From Zoroaster sp. YZ-2022 (lineage: Eukaryota; Echinodermata; Asteroidea; Forcipulatida; Zoroasteridae): a stretch of 64,000 bases of DNA. The first letter of the stretch is position 1, and each line of letters starts with the position of its first letter. The stretch spans positions 1,612,001 to 1,676,000 of the forward strand of contig CM055834.1 of assembly GCA_029582265.1 (NCBI GenBank), given 5' to 3'. Made by a program: the position numbers and the translations under genes. Positions 57,001 to 58,060 of this stretch are shown here, piece by piece. A model generated the notes under the pieces. It made no database searches. It saw nothing but the letters and a program-made list of their open reading frames with translations, and was not told the origin of the DNA.

Positions 57001-57840
57001 GTTTAAGCTTAGCATAGTACTAGTAAATGTGTATAGAAGTCCTAGAAACCTTATAGTTGCTTCTTTGAACCCGGAGAAATAAGTAATTTTAATCACGGAA
57101 ATCTGATTTTCGCGATGCAGTAGTATTGGCCGCAAAGCGCCCTCTGTTGTCACAACTAAGCAATCTCCTTGAATACTATCATGGCGGCCAATATTACTAC
57201 TGCATCGCGAAAATCAGATTTCCGTGATTAAAATTACTTATTTCTCCGGGTTCAAGGAAGCAACTATAAGGTTTCTAGGACTTCTATACACATTTACTAC
57301 TAGTACTATGCTAAGCTTAAACGGACAACTATAGTACAAGTGAATATGGAATGAGATGTCGGTAGGTTTTTAAGAGTTGTCGGTAGATGTCGGCAGGGGT
57401 CGGCAATTAATAGTAGGACCCTTGGAATCTGTTGATTTTGAATTTTTTTGTCACATAGCTATAATTTCTATAAGGTCTACTAACTCGTATTGTGTTATGG
57501 TTAACGTTACTAGTCCCTCGTAGTAGGCCTAGTAGTAGTACATTACAATTAGTACATGGAATGATCATGGACAAACATGGTTACACAAACCATCATACCA
57601 TGGTCATGGAGGTAAAAATAGATACCTCCATGCACAAACTTAGCTGCTTACTTTTTTCATTGCCAGCTCCTCTAACGTCGAAGTCATCTCCTGCACCTGC
57701 TTCTGTAGAATTTTACTCCTCGAAGAAACATTCCAATAATTAAACGCAAGAACACATATCACAATTAAAAGTCCGAAAGTTAGAAATTGGGGAGCCCTCC
57801 CCGTGCGAACGTGCCCTCTTACCATCCCGTTAGTCGCCAT
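725..57840 (-). CDS. GOLM1/GOLM2-like Golgi type II membrane protein, 11 exons
   Basis: Join on the minus strand: 57840-57652, 41508-41320, 29431-29377, 28378-28194, 26768-26457, 22688-22242, 19393-18620, 14892-14694, 8987-8715, 2295-2167, 1578-725. All introns are GT-AG, phases match at every junction and the sum is 3,606 bp (1,201 aa plus stop). Residues 1-16 are cytoplasmic and basic, 17-36 a signal-anchor, 64-206 a heptad-rich coiled coil, 207-783 extremely Gln-rich, 784-1201 acidic and charged. The anchor followed by LAFNYWNVSSR closely matches the family pattern of vertebrate GOLM1 (GP73) and GOLM2 (CASC4), cis-Golgi single-pass proteins with a coiled-coil lumenal domain and acidic tail; exact molecular role is poorly known. 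Vertebrate members are about 400-436 aa, so this is roughly three times longer, all from Gln-rich exons. Gln-rich lumenal sequence also recalls GOLIM4 (GPP130), but the anchor is of GOLM type. Least certain: donors of exons 6 and 7 (GTGGCA), the exon 9 acceptor and the extreme C-terminus. Confidence 0.82.
1579..2166. other. intron 10, no recognised feature
   Basis: 588 bp, AT-rich with A and T runs; no inverted or tandem repeat of note. Confidence 0.6.
2167..2295 (-). CDS. GOLM-like exon 10
   Basis: Residues 875-917 (phase 1-1, 129 bp): GEGEDENGRTADKEFQAMM then a charged helix EARRRKMEEQIRAEQGGEN. Acceptor CTCGGCAG, donor GTATTT. A WGGCCA minisatellite begins about 95 bp upstream in the intron. 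Confidence 0.8.
2388..2885. repeat. 17-18-bp minisatellite (TGGCCACCTGTCCATTG type)
   Basis: Two related units alternate in blocks: TGGCCACCTGTCCATTG at both ends and TGGCCAATTGTCCCTAG in the middle (2436-2660), with degenerate units towards 2885. About 28 units. Reading frames through it are repeat artefacts. Confidence 0.9.
2969..8617. mobile_element. inverted-repeat element carrying the 70-bp satellite
   Basis: Left end AGGGCCAAAATCATGGTACA and right end, reverse-complemented, AGGGCCAAAGTCGTGGTACA form terminal inverted repeats of about 35 bp. The same ends, with only one internal repeat unit, bound 13330-13685. No transposase, so a MITE-like element. No clear target duplication seen. Confidence 0.65.
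3056..8556 (+). repeat. 70-bp satellite array, about 79 units
   Basis: Unit starts AAAAGACCCTTTACTCATGA and ends ACAGGATTAGGACTCGC; each unit has a BglII-type AGATCT. Units from 3056 to about 4200 read GTATCGTTAC, later ones GTATTGTTAC; units from about 4920 to 6180 share ACTCACAA junctions and frequent CATGTAGCTC, and units near 6660-7720 have shortened junctions. Such blocks indicate amplification of local segments rather than random drift. Confidence 0.95.
8715..8987 (-). CDS. GOLM-like exon 9: acidic lumenal segment
   Basis: Residues 784-874 plus one base (phase 1-1). Reads ESVPPQTENWRKSLNSDN, then a highly acidic EKGEDQRQDKEGDGERQ-type stretch ending DEHG. Donor GTATGT is good. The acceptor (CTCAG) has a poor polypyrimidine tract but is the only AG that restores the frame. 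Acidic low-complexity sequence is typical of the GOLM tail. Confidence 0.75.
8988..10132. other. intron 8, left part
   Basis: Contains short inverted GGGTATCC/GGTACCCG motifs between 9066 and 9412, suggestive of a small decayed hAT-like element, and a diverged repeat (9735-10005) listed separately. Otherwise nothing recognised. Confidence 0.4.
9735..10005 (+). repeat. dispersed repeat, copy 1 (partner 39555-39835)
   Basis: Runs of clear similarity to 39555-39835, e.g. GAGAAACGTTGA, AACACGTCACAAACTGAAA and AGCTATGCCGTCTTGTTTCT in the same order. Family not identified. Confidence 0.7.
10133..10975 (-). mobile_element. Penelope-like terminal sequence (solo, with internal expansion)
   Basis: Starts with the reverse complement of the 3' terminus seen at 48960-49005 (GACTAATTGCGGTGACACCA) and passes into TGAGTAGTAATTAGTTCTGA, then an opposed copy of TTCTTTTC-CAACTAATTACTACTC at 10935-10966. 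The segment between is expanded into the 20-bp array. Confidence 0.7.
10198..10912. repeat. 20-bp minisatellite derived from Penelope terminus
   Basis: About 35 copies of CTATTGAGTAGTAATTAGTT with A/G change at one position and a few 1-4 bp deletions. The unit is the single-copy segment found in every Penelope end of this window (e.g. 34092-34115 reverse complement). Confidence 0.92.
10976..11240. other. intron 8 spacer, nothing recognised
   Basis: Single-copy looking; includes a T16 run near 11144. Confidence 0.4.
11241..11340. repeat. 20-bp tandem repeat, about five units
   Basis: Unit CGACAAAATGACATCAACAT, last units degenerate. Confidence 0.9.
11460..11734. mobile_element. 275-bp MITE with TA target duplication
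   Basis: Ends GTCTTGGTTCAAGACTGTGT and its inverted copy at 11706-11734, flanked by TA on both sides (11458-59, 11735-36). TA duplication suggests a Tc1/mariner-type parent. Has a G11 run inside. Confidence 0.75.
11774..12082. mobile_element. TTAA MITE, GTCAAAA-keyword family, copy 1
   Basis: TTAA at 11770-73 and 12083-86; ends CCATCCTACTACTAC and CAATAGTAGGAGGG. Interior has at least ten GTCAAAA/TTTTGAC words in both orientations. Partner of 40913-41221 in reverse orientation. Confidence 0.8.
12542..13320. mobile_element. Harbinger-like MITE, TAA target duplication
   Basis: Terminal inverted repeats GGGGCCGTCCATAGTTTTCA, at least 30 bp and near perfect, flanked by TAA (12539-41, 13321-23). 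No transposase; interior AT-rich with a few G runs. Confidence 0.78.
13330..13685. mobile_element. single-unit relative of the satellite-bearing element
   Basis: Ends AGGGCCAAAGTCATGGTACA / AGGGTCAAAGTCACAGTTGC inverted. Interior holds one split version of the 70-bp unit (GAAAGACCCTTTACTAATGA at 13426, AGTACTGTAATGTACAGGAT at 13582) interrupted by about 110 bp of other sequence. This looks like the unamplified form of 2969-8617. Confidence 0.72.
14256..14613 (+). mobile_element. AAGTCTCCGG inverted-repeat element, copy 1
   Basis: Ends AAGTCTCCGGTTTCTGATCA and, inverted, GACCAGAAACCAGAGACTTT. Contains the peptide-coding stretch KSGKRSYPYVKKSFK...IDPAILAAIGHR (plus strand, about 14426-14545) also open in copies at 27828 and 63690. 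Ends 80 bp from exon 8. Confidence 0.7.
14694..14892 (-). CDS. GOLM-like exon 8: last Gln-rich exon
   Basis: Residues 718-783 plus one base (phase 0 to 1). Begins VVENQQQYIQQPVSQQQQQQ and ends in a coiled-coil-like segment RQQQHRQQLEQMQQGVQRPE. Acceptor GCATTTCAG, donor G then GTGCTA (moderate). Confidence 0.76.
14893..15801. other. intron 7, upper part, nothing recognised
   Basis: AT-rich, several TACATGTA words, no clear repeat ends. Confidence 0.4.
15802..16165. mobile_element. TGACCCGCTCT inverted-repeat element, copy 1 (364 bp)
   Basis: CTGACCCGCTCTGTGAAAAT at left and inverted GTGACCCGCTCTGTGAAAAT at right; flanks ATAT and ATGT. Interior has a perfect small palindrome at about 15862-15896 (TTGATTGAAATTGA and inverse). 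Shares ends with 20337-21536. Confidence 0.75.
16166..16900. other. intron 7, nothing recognised
   Basis: No gene or clear repeat ends; a T14 run near 16664. Confidence 0.4.
16898..17469. repeat. 31-bp minisatellite, about 18 units
   Basis: Unit TTGACTAGCCTGCCGGACTA + CTAGGAGAGGGG. Outer units identical; units near 17100-17330 carry substitutions (CCCGTCTGAC) and deletions, so the array is younger at its ends than in its centre. Confidence 0.93.
17701..18066 (+). pseudogene. 5'-truncated LINE 3' end (L2/CR1-type)
   Basis: Open frame with CRELSSLWNHLPTKLKSCHS and SITRFKSMLKTHLMSQFF, the usual C-terminal motifs of these LINEs, then a 3' tail GCGCCTTGAGCGCCCAGCAG...GTGCGCACTACAAATCTT and (TAT)n. 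The same tail ends the longer LINE at 24879-24946. Confidence 0.75.
18066..18145 (+). mobile_element. Penelope-like terminal fragment, diverged
   Basis: GGGTTCTTTTCAGAACC...GAAGAGATTATTACACG resembles the family 3' end (compare 58965-59020) and lacks the rest of the element. Directly abuts the LINE tail. Confidence 0.4.
18195..18400. mobile_element. GGGGCCAATTTC MITE, left end missing
   Basis: Right end GTGAAATTGGCCCC and internal GCTAAGCAGATAATTTTGTT / ACAGACTACCACCAGCCAAA match 28418-28596. Resembles hAT-like non-autonomous elements common in marine invertebrates (inference). Confidence 0.55.
18620..19393 (-). CDS. GOLM-like exon 7: hexapeptide Gln repeats
   Basis: Residues 460-717, phase 0-0, 774 bp. 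The middle is a run of DVTQQQ and EGTQQQ/EGMQQQ units (18-bp period, at least six identical DVTQQQ in a row near 18964-19074), then an acidic EKEEETQQQEDEQ region. Acceptor ATTTTCAG. The exact donor is uncertain (ACC then GTGGCAAGT chosen by phase and by analogy with exon 6; AAA then GTGCCT is a second option 15 bp on). Copy number probably varies between alleles. Confidence 0.78.
19682..19795. repeat. 15-bp minisatellite, 8 units
   Basis: CTGTCCTGTGCAATA with C/T changes, in phase with no gene. Ends directly beside the SINE at 19800. Confidence 0.9.
19800..20172 (-). mobile_element. tRNA-derived SINE with L2-type tail, copy 1
   Basis: Minus-strand copy of the 49742-50119 SINE: tRNA-like head with B box (GGTTCGAATCC type, here GATTCGAACTC reversed), central GTCCTTGAGCAAGACACTTT-like block and 3' tail ending in ATT repeats. 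Confidence 0.85.
20337..21536. mobile_element. TGACCCGCTC inverted-repeat element, copy 2 (1.2 kb)
   Basis: GTGACCCGCTCTATCGTAAT at left and its inverse at right (about 35 bp near perfect, including AATGAGGAATGTCCCCC), flanked by ATAT on both sides. Interior GC-richer with no long coding frame; CpG-rich segment 20560-20900. Confidence 0.78.
21537..22241. other. intron 6, nothing recognised
   Basis: Single-copy looking sequence before exon 6; no repeat ends seen. Confidence 0.4.
22242..22688 (-). CDS. GOLM-like exon 6: Gln-rich
   Basis: Residues 311-459, phase 0-0, 447 bp. Starts QYQVGLNQGNEQKDFQER and alternates Gln runs with Tyr, Asp and Pro. Less regularly repetitive than exon 7, so probably older or more diverged. 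Acceptor ATTTTCAG is clear; the donor is CAA followed by GTGGCAAGT, weak, but the same GTGGCAAGT string closes exon 7, consistent with exon duplication. Confidence 0.75.
22983..25112. mobile_element. TTAA MITE, GCCACT-keyword family, copy 1, split by a LINE
   Basis: TTAA at 22979-82 and 25113-16; ends CCCTGTTACACATGGAGGCC and GCACTGATAGTAAGAGGG. Words GCCACT/CCACTG occur throughout in both orientations. Comparison with 40408-40798 shows the LINE (23214-24946) interrupts it at CATAATAGTA. Confidence 0.82.
23214..24946 (+). pseudogene. LINE reverse transcriptase, L2/CR1-type, 5' truncated and broken
   Basis: RT motifs in order: NYRPVSNL (about 23440), LLDLSAAFDTVDHDILL, YSVPQGSILGP, HVYADDTQIHL, then ICLNDNKTEF-type and LHWLPISYRI motifs. 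One in-frame TGA (23486-88) and a frameshift near 24565 break it; the endonuclease domain is missing. The tail GCGCCTTGAGCAC...GTGCGCATTATAAATCTT ends in (TAT)n. A short TAGTA direct repeat flanks it within the host MITE. The open frame between the two defects is 349 aa, so decay is recent. Confidence 0.88.
25117..25600. mobile_element. TTAA MITE, GCCACT-keyword family, copy 2
   Basis: Shares the TTAA at 25113-16 with the preceding copy, so the two elements are directly abutted; right TTAA 25601-04. Ends CCCTCCTACACATAGAGGCC and GATTGTTAGGAGGG. Confidence 0.82.
25860..26170. mobile_element. TTAA MITE, GGATTTTGG-keyword family, copy 1
   Basis: TTAA 25856-59, CCCTAACC start, GGGAGTTAGGGTT end. 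Interior same as 28818-29166 and 45126-45483: TGAAGGATTTTGGAGGATTC words near both ends, with a conserved central segment (CATGGTACATGTACATCCAT). Confidence 0.78.
26457..26768 (-). CDS. GOLM-like exon 5: first Gln-rich exon
   Basis: Residues 207-310, phase 0-0, 312 bp. It opens with a normal coiled-coil stretch (ADRFQNELLQCKDTSMQCQ), then contains about seven units of the type GVQQQQ (15-18 bp each, mixed CAG and CAA codons) and a QQQQYQQQQY tail. Acceptor TTTCAAACAG, donor GTAGGA. A symmetric exon like this can be gained or lost without shifting frame. Confidence 0.82.
26990..27140 (+). mobile_element. tRNA-derived SINE head, second family
   Basis: GGCGGTCGAGAGGTTAAGAC (A-box like), a 5-bp anticodon-like stem TCTGC/GCAGA, and a B box GGGTTCGATTCCC in a 5-bp T-arm. 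The acceptor arm does not pair, so not a tRNA gene. AGCACCTAGTATACACTGCT after it resembles 26847-26880 before it. Confidence 0.55.
27141..27495. other. intron 4, nothing recognised
   Basis: No clear repeat or coding signal. Confidence 0.35.
27496..27785 (+). mobile_element. SINE-like repeat, third family
   Basis: B-box-like GGGTTCAAATCCC (27563) followed by TTGTGTTCTTGAGCAAGACA, the same central block as the other SINE family but with a different 3' part (TCCTTCGGATGGGATGTTAA). Shared central block suggests a conserved SINE domain. Confidence 0.5.
27828..28173 (-). mobile_element. AAGTCTCCGG inverted-repeat element, copy 2
   Basis: Ends AAAAAGTCTCCGGTTTCTGG and, inverted, GACCAGAAACCAGAGACTTT. 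Minus strand keeps KSGKRSYPYVKKSFK followed by IDPAILAAIGHR open. Its end lies 19-20 bp from the exon 4 splice donor. Confidence 0.75.
28194..28378 (-). CDS. GOLM-like exon 4: coiled coil
   Basis: Residues 145-206, starting EKYSKTLEEEELINDNRR and ending SYKGQ. Strong coiled-coil composition. The acceptor is GATCACAG. The donor is CAG followed by GTCTGT, a weak 5' splice site, and an inverted-repeat element ends only about 20 bp into the intron (see 27828-28173). Confidence 0.82.
28418..28596. mobile_element. GGGGCCAATTTC MITE (179 bp)
   Basis: Starts GGGGCCAATTTCCATAGCGC and ends GAAGTGACCCC (inverted, degenerate); interior matches 18195-18400 including TTATAAAACAGACTACCA. Confidence 0.6.
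28818..29166. mobile_element. TTAA MITE, GGATTTTGG-keyword family, copy 2
   Basis: TTAA 28814-17 and 29167-70, CCCTAACCCTCCCAAATCCT start, GGGAGTTAGGG end. No internal array, in contrast to 45126-46059. Confidence 0.85.
29377..29431 (-). CDS. GOLM-like exon 3: 55-bp microexon
   Basis: Residues 127-144 plus one base (phase 0 to phase 1). The peptide is DAQTHNTSTTLEQLHECQ. Acceptor TTTCTACAG and donor GTGAGT are both good, and its single extra base is needed to complete the GAA codon at the start of exon 4, which is the reason for including an exon too small to be seen as an open frame alone. Confidence 0.78.
29486..30085. mobile_element. head-to-head pair of Penelope-like termini, interrupted by a SINE
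   Basis: 29486-29595 is a minus-strand terminus (GTGACGCCATGTGAAATTCT ... GATCGTCATCAG) and 29596-29690 plus 30029-30085 a plus-strand one (AGATCAGAGCATACTGATGG ... GTGTCACCACAATTAGTCT). The plus arm is split by the composite SINE at 29690-30019. Confidence 0.75.
29690..30019 (+). mobile_element. composite SINE: tRNA head with RTE-like tail
   Basis: Head GGTGCCATGGTCGAGCGGTT with the same tRNA-like region as 49742, but the 3' half is GGAAGGGCATCCGGCGTAAA ... GCGACCCCTAACGGGAGCAG ... (CAA)n, a tail I associate with RTE-type LINEs. Flanked by ACTCAATTG / ACTCAGTTG (8 of 9 bases). Confidence 0.72.
30086..30385. other. intron 2, nothing recognised
   Basis: 300 bp between repeats, no feature seen. 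Confidence 0.35.
30390..30835. mobile_element. TTAA MITE, TTGGCGGATTC-keyword family
   Basis: TTAA 30386-89 and 30836-39; ends CCCTAACCACCCTGAATCCA and GGGGTTAGGG. More than fifteen copies of GGATTTTGRTGGATT, GGCGGATTC or their complements in 446 bp. Confidence 0.82.
31029..31101 (-). mobile_element. SINE copy 3, tail half
   Basis: (AAT)n then GTGGACTTATATGGCTCACG...GCGCATTATATTATTA. The remainder of the same copy resumes at 39241. Confidence 0.85.
31120..33437. other. interior of the 8.1-kb insertion, left part
   Basis: No recognisable transposase or repeat. GCCCGCTCGCC...GGCGAGTCAAAA motifs near the left end recur inverted near 39150-39210 (ACGGGCGAGTGAAAA). Confidence 0.35.
33450..33831 (+). 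pseudogene. Penelope GIY-YIG endonuclease fragment
   Basis: NNRAGVYRIPCECGKVYIGE then TKRNLPIRLKEHRAHGRRGD: GVY...KVYIGET...R...EH is the GIY-YIG signature. Continues to a stop at 33829-31. The reverse transcriptase that precedes this domain in the family is missing. Nearly identical to 61206-61600, with three extra codons (FEK region). Confidence 0.88.
34033..34062 (+). ncRNA. hammerhead-like motif in Penelope 3' end
   Basis: CTGAGGA, one C, a perfect 6-bp stem GATCAG/CTGATC with loop AGCATA, then GAAAC. It fits CUGANGA-hairpin-GAAA, as known hammerhead ribozymes of Penelope-like elements do, but the extra C prevents the usual 10.1-11.1 pair. Activity doubtful. Confidence 0.4.
34158..35765. 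other. interior of the 8.1-kb insertion, nothing recognised
   Basis: AT-rich, no coding or repeat signal of note. Confidence 0.35.
35762..35876. mobile_element. AAGTCTCCGG element, short deletion derivative
   Basis: AAAAAAAGTCTCCGGTTTCT at left and TGGAGACTTTTTT at right; middle mostly deleted relative to 27828-28173. Confidence 0.6.
35910..36600. repeat. duplicated block with internal 85-bp repeats
   Basis: CCGAATCCCCTAGTAAGTTT...GAACGTGATT at 35922 recurs at 36383. Within each copy an approximately 85-bp unit (CAAACTGAAGCCAATGCAAG...AAATCACGGACACGAAAGG) is repeated two to four times. An A-rich run 36245-36282 separates the copies. Confidence 0.8.
36601..37650. other. interior of the 8.1-kb insertion, nothing recognised
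   Basis: No coding signal of note; T runs at 37148 and 37430. Confidence 0.35.
37651..38801. mobile_element. solo LTR, 1,151 bp
   Basis: Begins TGTAACCCCG and ends CGGGGTTACA (5'-TG...CA-3' with a 10-bp inverted terminal repeat), flanked by TATC on both sides (37647-50, 38802-05), a 4-bp duplication usual for Ty3-type elements. AATAAA at 38675 lies near the end as expected for an LTR with R and polyA signal on the plus strand. No internal gag/pol nearby, so a recombined solo LTR. Confidence 0.8.
39241..39533 (-). mobile_element. SINE copy 3, head half
   Basis: Continues TATTACCCCTGCTCATCAGG from 31101 to GACCATGGCACTCC. Same orientation and contiguous with the tail half if the 8.1-kb insertion is removed. 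Confidence 0.85.
39555..39835 (+). repeat. dispersed repeat, copy 2 (partner 9735-10005)
   Basis: See 9735; this copy is longer by a few small insertions. Confidence 0.7.
39836..40340. other. intron 2, nothing recognised
   Basis: No gene or repeat ends seen. Confidence 0.35.
40340..40900 (+). repeat. larger repeat hosting a TTAA MITE (partner 49060-49540)
   Basis: Both flanks of the MITE match those of the copy at 49133: GGAATTT-ATT-TTGTAGGGGCAAG before and AGAATGTCTATGGGAACATT after. The MITE was inside the unit before the unit was copied. Confidence 0.75.
40408..40798. mobile_element. TTAA MITE, GCCACT-keyword family, copy 3 (391 bp)
   Basis: TTAA 40404-07 and 40799-40802; uninterrupted form of 22983-25112. 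Confidence 0.85.
40913..41221. mobile_element. TTAA MITE, GTCAAAA-keyword family, copy 2
   Basis: TTAA 40909-12 and 41222-25; ends CCCTCCTACTATAGCTGCAC and inverse-like. Lies less than 100 bp from exon 2. Confidence 0.82.
41320..41508 (-). CDS. GOLM-like exon 2: coiled coil
   Basis: Residues 64-126, phase 0 at both ends, acceptor ATACAG and donor GTGAGT. The sequence begins IHLEKRSEALQMQITESN and has regular Leu/Met/Val heptad positions among Glu, Arg and Gln. It is 189 bp, the same length as exon 1 coding, and immediately follows a long TA microsatellite that lies just upstream in the intron (41549-41629). Confidence 0.85.
41549..41629. repeat. (TA)n microsatellite, about 40 units
   Basis: Uninterrupted TA run 40 bp upstream of the exon 2 acceptor; further shorter TA runs at 41834-41850, 41891-41941 and 42012-42045. 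Confidence 0.97.
41954..41980 (+). ncRNA. hammerhead-like motif between TA microsatellites
   Basis: CTGATGA, one A, 5-bp stem GGTCC/GGATC (one G-T) with loop GGATT, GAAAGC. Same layout as the Penelope motif at 34033 but a different sequence, so perhaps the 3' end of another Penelope family. Confidence 0.35.
42440..44018 (-). mobile_element. complete Tc1-type DNA transposon, 1,579 bp
   Basis: 207-bp terminal inverted repeats (42440-42646 and 43812-44018) differing at only a few positions, flanked by TA on both sides (42438-39, 44019-20), with one intact transposase. Outer ends YACTCATCAAACAAAGTTAA. Long TIRs and an open gene argue for recent insertion. Confidence 0.95.
42696..43724 (-). CDS. 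Tc1-type transposase, intact
   Basis: 342 aa from the ATG at 43724 (MPRRHLSEVEVARAIGMLDA); an in-frame ATG at 43832 would add 36 residues but lies in the inverted repeat and gives an atypical N-terminus. Residues 1-60: first helix-turn-helix (RVAEMMGVSHSVISRANQRH), then GRPSATTARDDRY linker (AT-hook-like GRP), second HTH. Catalytic triad visible: D in LFSDESRFS, D in FIDDNARPHTA, E in SPDLNPIEHVWD, the last pair spaced as DD34E. Cuts and pastes the element at TA. No stops or frameshifts. No intron. Confidence 0.95.
   Translation of the reverse strand: MPRRHLSEVEVARAIGMLDAGFSQRRVAEMMGVSHSVISRANQRHRETGRYSERPRTGRPSATTARDDRYLVTLCRRNRFSSARRLNHQFAAATGVTVSNQTIRNRLHRADMHARRPLQCIPLTPAHRRIRLNWARDHVGWTQQQWRRVLFSDESRFSADHNDGRVRVWRQQGERFADACIAEHDRYGGGSIMVWGGISYGHRTRLYVVPRGAITGVRYRDEIVEPFVVPFAENAGENFIFIDDNARPHTARVVTQYLADHGIERMDWPAKSPDLNPIEHVWDMMGRSIEALEVLPNGLQQLGVALEAAWHAIDVRDVNRLINSMRQRCQAVIAAGGGHTRY
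44083..44215 (-). mobile_element. Penelope-like terminus, diverged
   Basis: GGGCAACACCATGTGTAATA ... AGTTCTGAAGAGAACC ... CTCGATGTTTCAAACAGTGT follows the order of the canonical end at 63436-63562 at about 65-70% identity by eye. Confidence 0.5.
44469..45019. mobile_element. TTAA MITE, GTCAAAA-keyword family, copy 3, interrupted
   Basis: Left CCTTCTACTATAGCTGCACT; truncated at the right after ATCAACATTTTGACCC. TTAA at left decayed to GTAA. Interrupted by the 256-bp mariner-like MITE. Confidence 0.7.
44505..44760. mobile_element. mariner-type MITE, 256 bp, TA target
   Basis: Ends CACTCACTGGCCAAAAGTAT and inverse (CACTCACTGGCCATAAGTAT), flanked by TA (44503-04, 44761-62). No coding capacity. 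Confidence 0.9.
45126..46059. mobile_element. TTAA MITE, GGATTTTGG-keyword family, copy 3, internally expanded
   Basis: TTAA 45122-25 and 46060-63. First 360 bp match 28818-29166; the right end is then amplified into the 44-bp array. Confidence 0.85.
45484..46058. repeat. 44-bp minisatellite, about 13 units
   Basis: Unit GGAAGGATTCAGGTTATGTG + TAAGCAAATGGGCCTAGGGAGTTA, alternating TATATG/TATGTG. The unit is the terminal 44 bp of the host MITE. Confidence 0.95.
46321..46575. mobile_element. TTAA MITE, CCCTAACC type, 255 bp
   Basis: TTAA 46317-20 and 46576-79; CCCTAACCACCCCAAAATCC start, GGGGGTTAGGG end, GGATTTTGGAGGATTCAGGA near the right end. Confidence 0.82.
46627..46999. mobile_element. 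TTAA MITE, GAATGGT-keyword family, 373 bp
   Basis: TTAA 46623-26 and 47000-03; CCCTCCTACTTCTGGTACC start, ACAGTAGGAGGG end. AATGGT or ACCATT occurs about fifteen times. Confidence 0.85.
47004..48845. other. intron 1 segment, mostly unrecognised
   Basis: AT-rich; T/A-rich run 47936-47960 followed by a possible old retroelement tail to about 48215 (not identified). A single CCCTCCTATTATC MITE-like end at 48229. Confidence 0.35.
48850..49010 (+). mobile_element. Penelope-like terminus, solo
   Basis: CCCGAGGACGATCAGAGCAT ... GAAACGTCGAGTTGTAACCT ... CAACTAATT... to ACTTATCCTCTTCACCATGC. Hammerhead-like core at 48858-48884 has CCGAGGA instead of CTGAGGA. Gives the longest version of the 3' end in this window. 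Confidence 0.8.
49133..49450. mobile_element. TTAA MITE, GCCACT-keyword family, copy 4
   Basis: TTAA 49129-32 and 49451-54; CCCTCCAACACATGGAGGCC start, GATTGTAGGAGGG end. More diverged interior than copies 1-3. Confidence 0.82.
49742..50119 (+). mobile_element. tRNA-derived SINE with L2-type tail, full copy
   Basis: Head GGAGTGCCATGGCCGAGCGG (A box TGGCCGAGCGG, Leu/Ser tRNA-like), B box GGTTCGAATCC at 49810, central GTCCTTGAGCAAGACACTTT block, tail GCGCCTTGAGCACCAGTTTG...GTGCGCCATATAAGTCC and (TAT)n. Tail matches the LINE tail at 24879-24946. Confidence 0.9.
50120..50566. other. intron 1, nothing recognised
   Basis: No repeat ends or coding signal. Confidence 0.35.
50571..51544. mobile_element. 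TTAA MITE, GCCACT-keyword family, copy 5 (inverted), with nested MITE
   Basis: TTAA 50567-70 and 51545-48; reads GTGGCCTCCATGTGAAGTAGGG at the right, the inverse of copy 4's left end. Interrupted by 50931-51467. Confidence 0.78.
50931..51467. mobile_element. TTAA MITE, CAATCCTCC-keyword family, nested
   Basis: TTAA 50927-30 and 51468-71; CCTTAACTCCC start, GGAGGGTTAGGG end. AATCCTCC occurs more than twenty times, nearly all in one orientation; an approximately 100-bp segment (CACTATCAAATGCACGACCC...) is duplicated at 51086 and 51351. Confidence 0.8.
51585..52041. repeat. 457-bp palindrome (foldback MITE)
   Basis: Arms of about 225 bp, roughly 80% identical, meeting at GGACGGAAAA/TTTTCCGTCC around 51820 with a loop of about 10 nt. 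Ends GTRTAYGACATAAAACACAA inverted; GGGGGCCACTTT near each end. Confidence 0.85.
52323..52619. mobile_element. TTAA MITE, GAGTGTCTTTG-keyword family
   Basis: CCCTCCTATGCCC start and ACCTATAGGAGGG end; right TTAA 52620-23, left decayed to GTAA. TTTGAGTG and CACTGCACAAAGTCAATGGG recur inside. Confidence 0.75.
52624..53165. other. intron 1, nothing firm
   Basis: One TTAACCCTACTA MITE-like left end at 52919. CCGTTACC/TTCCGTTAC words recur at 52824-52853 and 53152. Confidence 0.35.
53166..53373. mobile_element. TTAA MITE, GTCAAAA-keyword family, copy 4, left-truncated
   Basis: CAGGGGCATTTTTGACTGGT to AGTAGTAGGAGGGTTA, same order as copies 1-3 (right two thirds). Confidence 0.72.
53375..54289. 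other. intron 1, nothing recognised
   Basis: No repeat ends; AT-rich to 53900. Confidence 0.35.
54290..54759 (+). other. CpG-rich segment with two short ATG frames
   Basis: CG dinucleotides are frequent in an otherwise CG-poor intron. ATGGCGTCCC at 54480 has a strong start context but a 28-codon frame; ATG at 54625 opens 44 codons (…DELDFCNAGVSGWSSDELEL…) ending in a GTTAGT donor-like site at 54755. Could be a nested promoter and first exon, or an old element. Not identified. Confidence 0.25.
54760..56910. other. intron 1, AT-rich, unrecognised
   Basis: About 2.1 kb; a GTTTAATTAAATCAGGGATR segment occurs twice (56260 and 56415) with following TTTCAGTRTAAA, an approximately 150-bp direct duplication. 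Confidence 0.4.
56911..57420. repeat. long palindrome with 223/237-bp arms
   Basis: Left arm 56911-57133, right arm 57184-57420, 50-bp spacer. By eye one substitution (CTTTG/CCTTG) and four insertions of 3, 5, 3 and 3 bp in the right arm. Lies about 230 bp inside intron 1. Confidence 0.92.
57652..57840 (-). CDS. GOLM-like exon 1: cytoplasmic tail and signal-anchor
   Basis: Codes for residues 1-63 and ends in phase 0 at a GTAAGC donor. I chose the ATG at 57840 because its context is AAAATGGCG (A at -3, G at +4) and the protein then starts MATNG; in-frame ATGs at 57873, 57858 and 57825 are possible alternatives. Residues 8-15 carry four basic residues, then about 20 hydrophobic residues, then FNYWNVSSR and the start of a coiled coil. 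A short basic tail before an uncleaved anchor gives type II topology with the C-terminus in the Golgi lumen. Confidence 0.88.
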
Positions 57841-58060
57841 TTTAAATCTCTTATTCATGCGATATATATCCACATCATCACCCTCTCGCTGGTTTCTATT
57901 AATAACAACAGTGGGAACAAGTGCGTATAGTACTTAAAACGGGTACCAGTGATACGGGTAAGGAGGGGCGCGGCTTTGCTGAAATGGGGGGGGGTGGCTT
58001 TAAAACAGGGAAAAGGGTCACAATGTAATAATTTATGTAGAATTTTGTTGTAATTGTTCA
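57841..58060 (-). promoter_or_regulatory. presumed 5' UTR/promoter region of the GOLM-like gene
   Basis: GC-rich patch at 57935-58015 (with a G10 run) immediately upstream of exon 1, no TATA box seen at a plausible distance. Assigned by position only. Confidence 0.35.

Noticed and set aside
725..57840. Naming the gene GOLIM4 (GPP130) because of Gln-rich sequence
   Set aside because: The anchor and the FNYWNVSSR segment match GOLM1/GOLM2, and composition alone is weak evidence.
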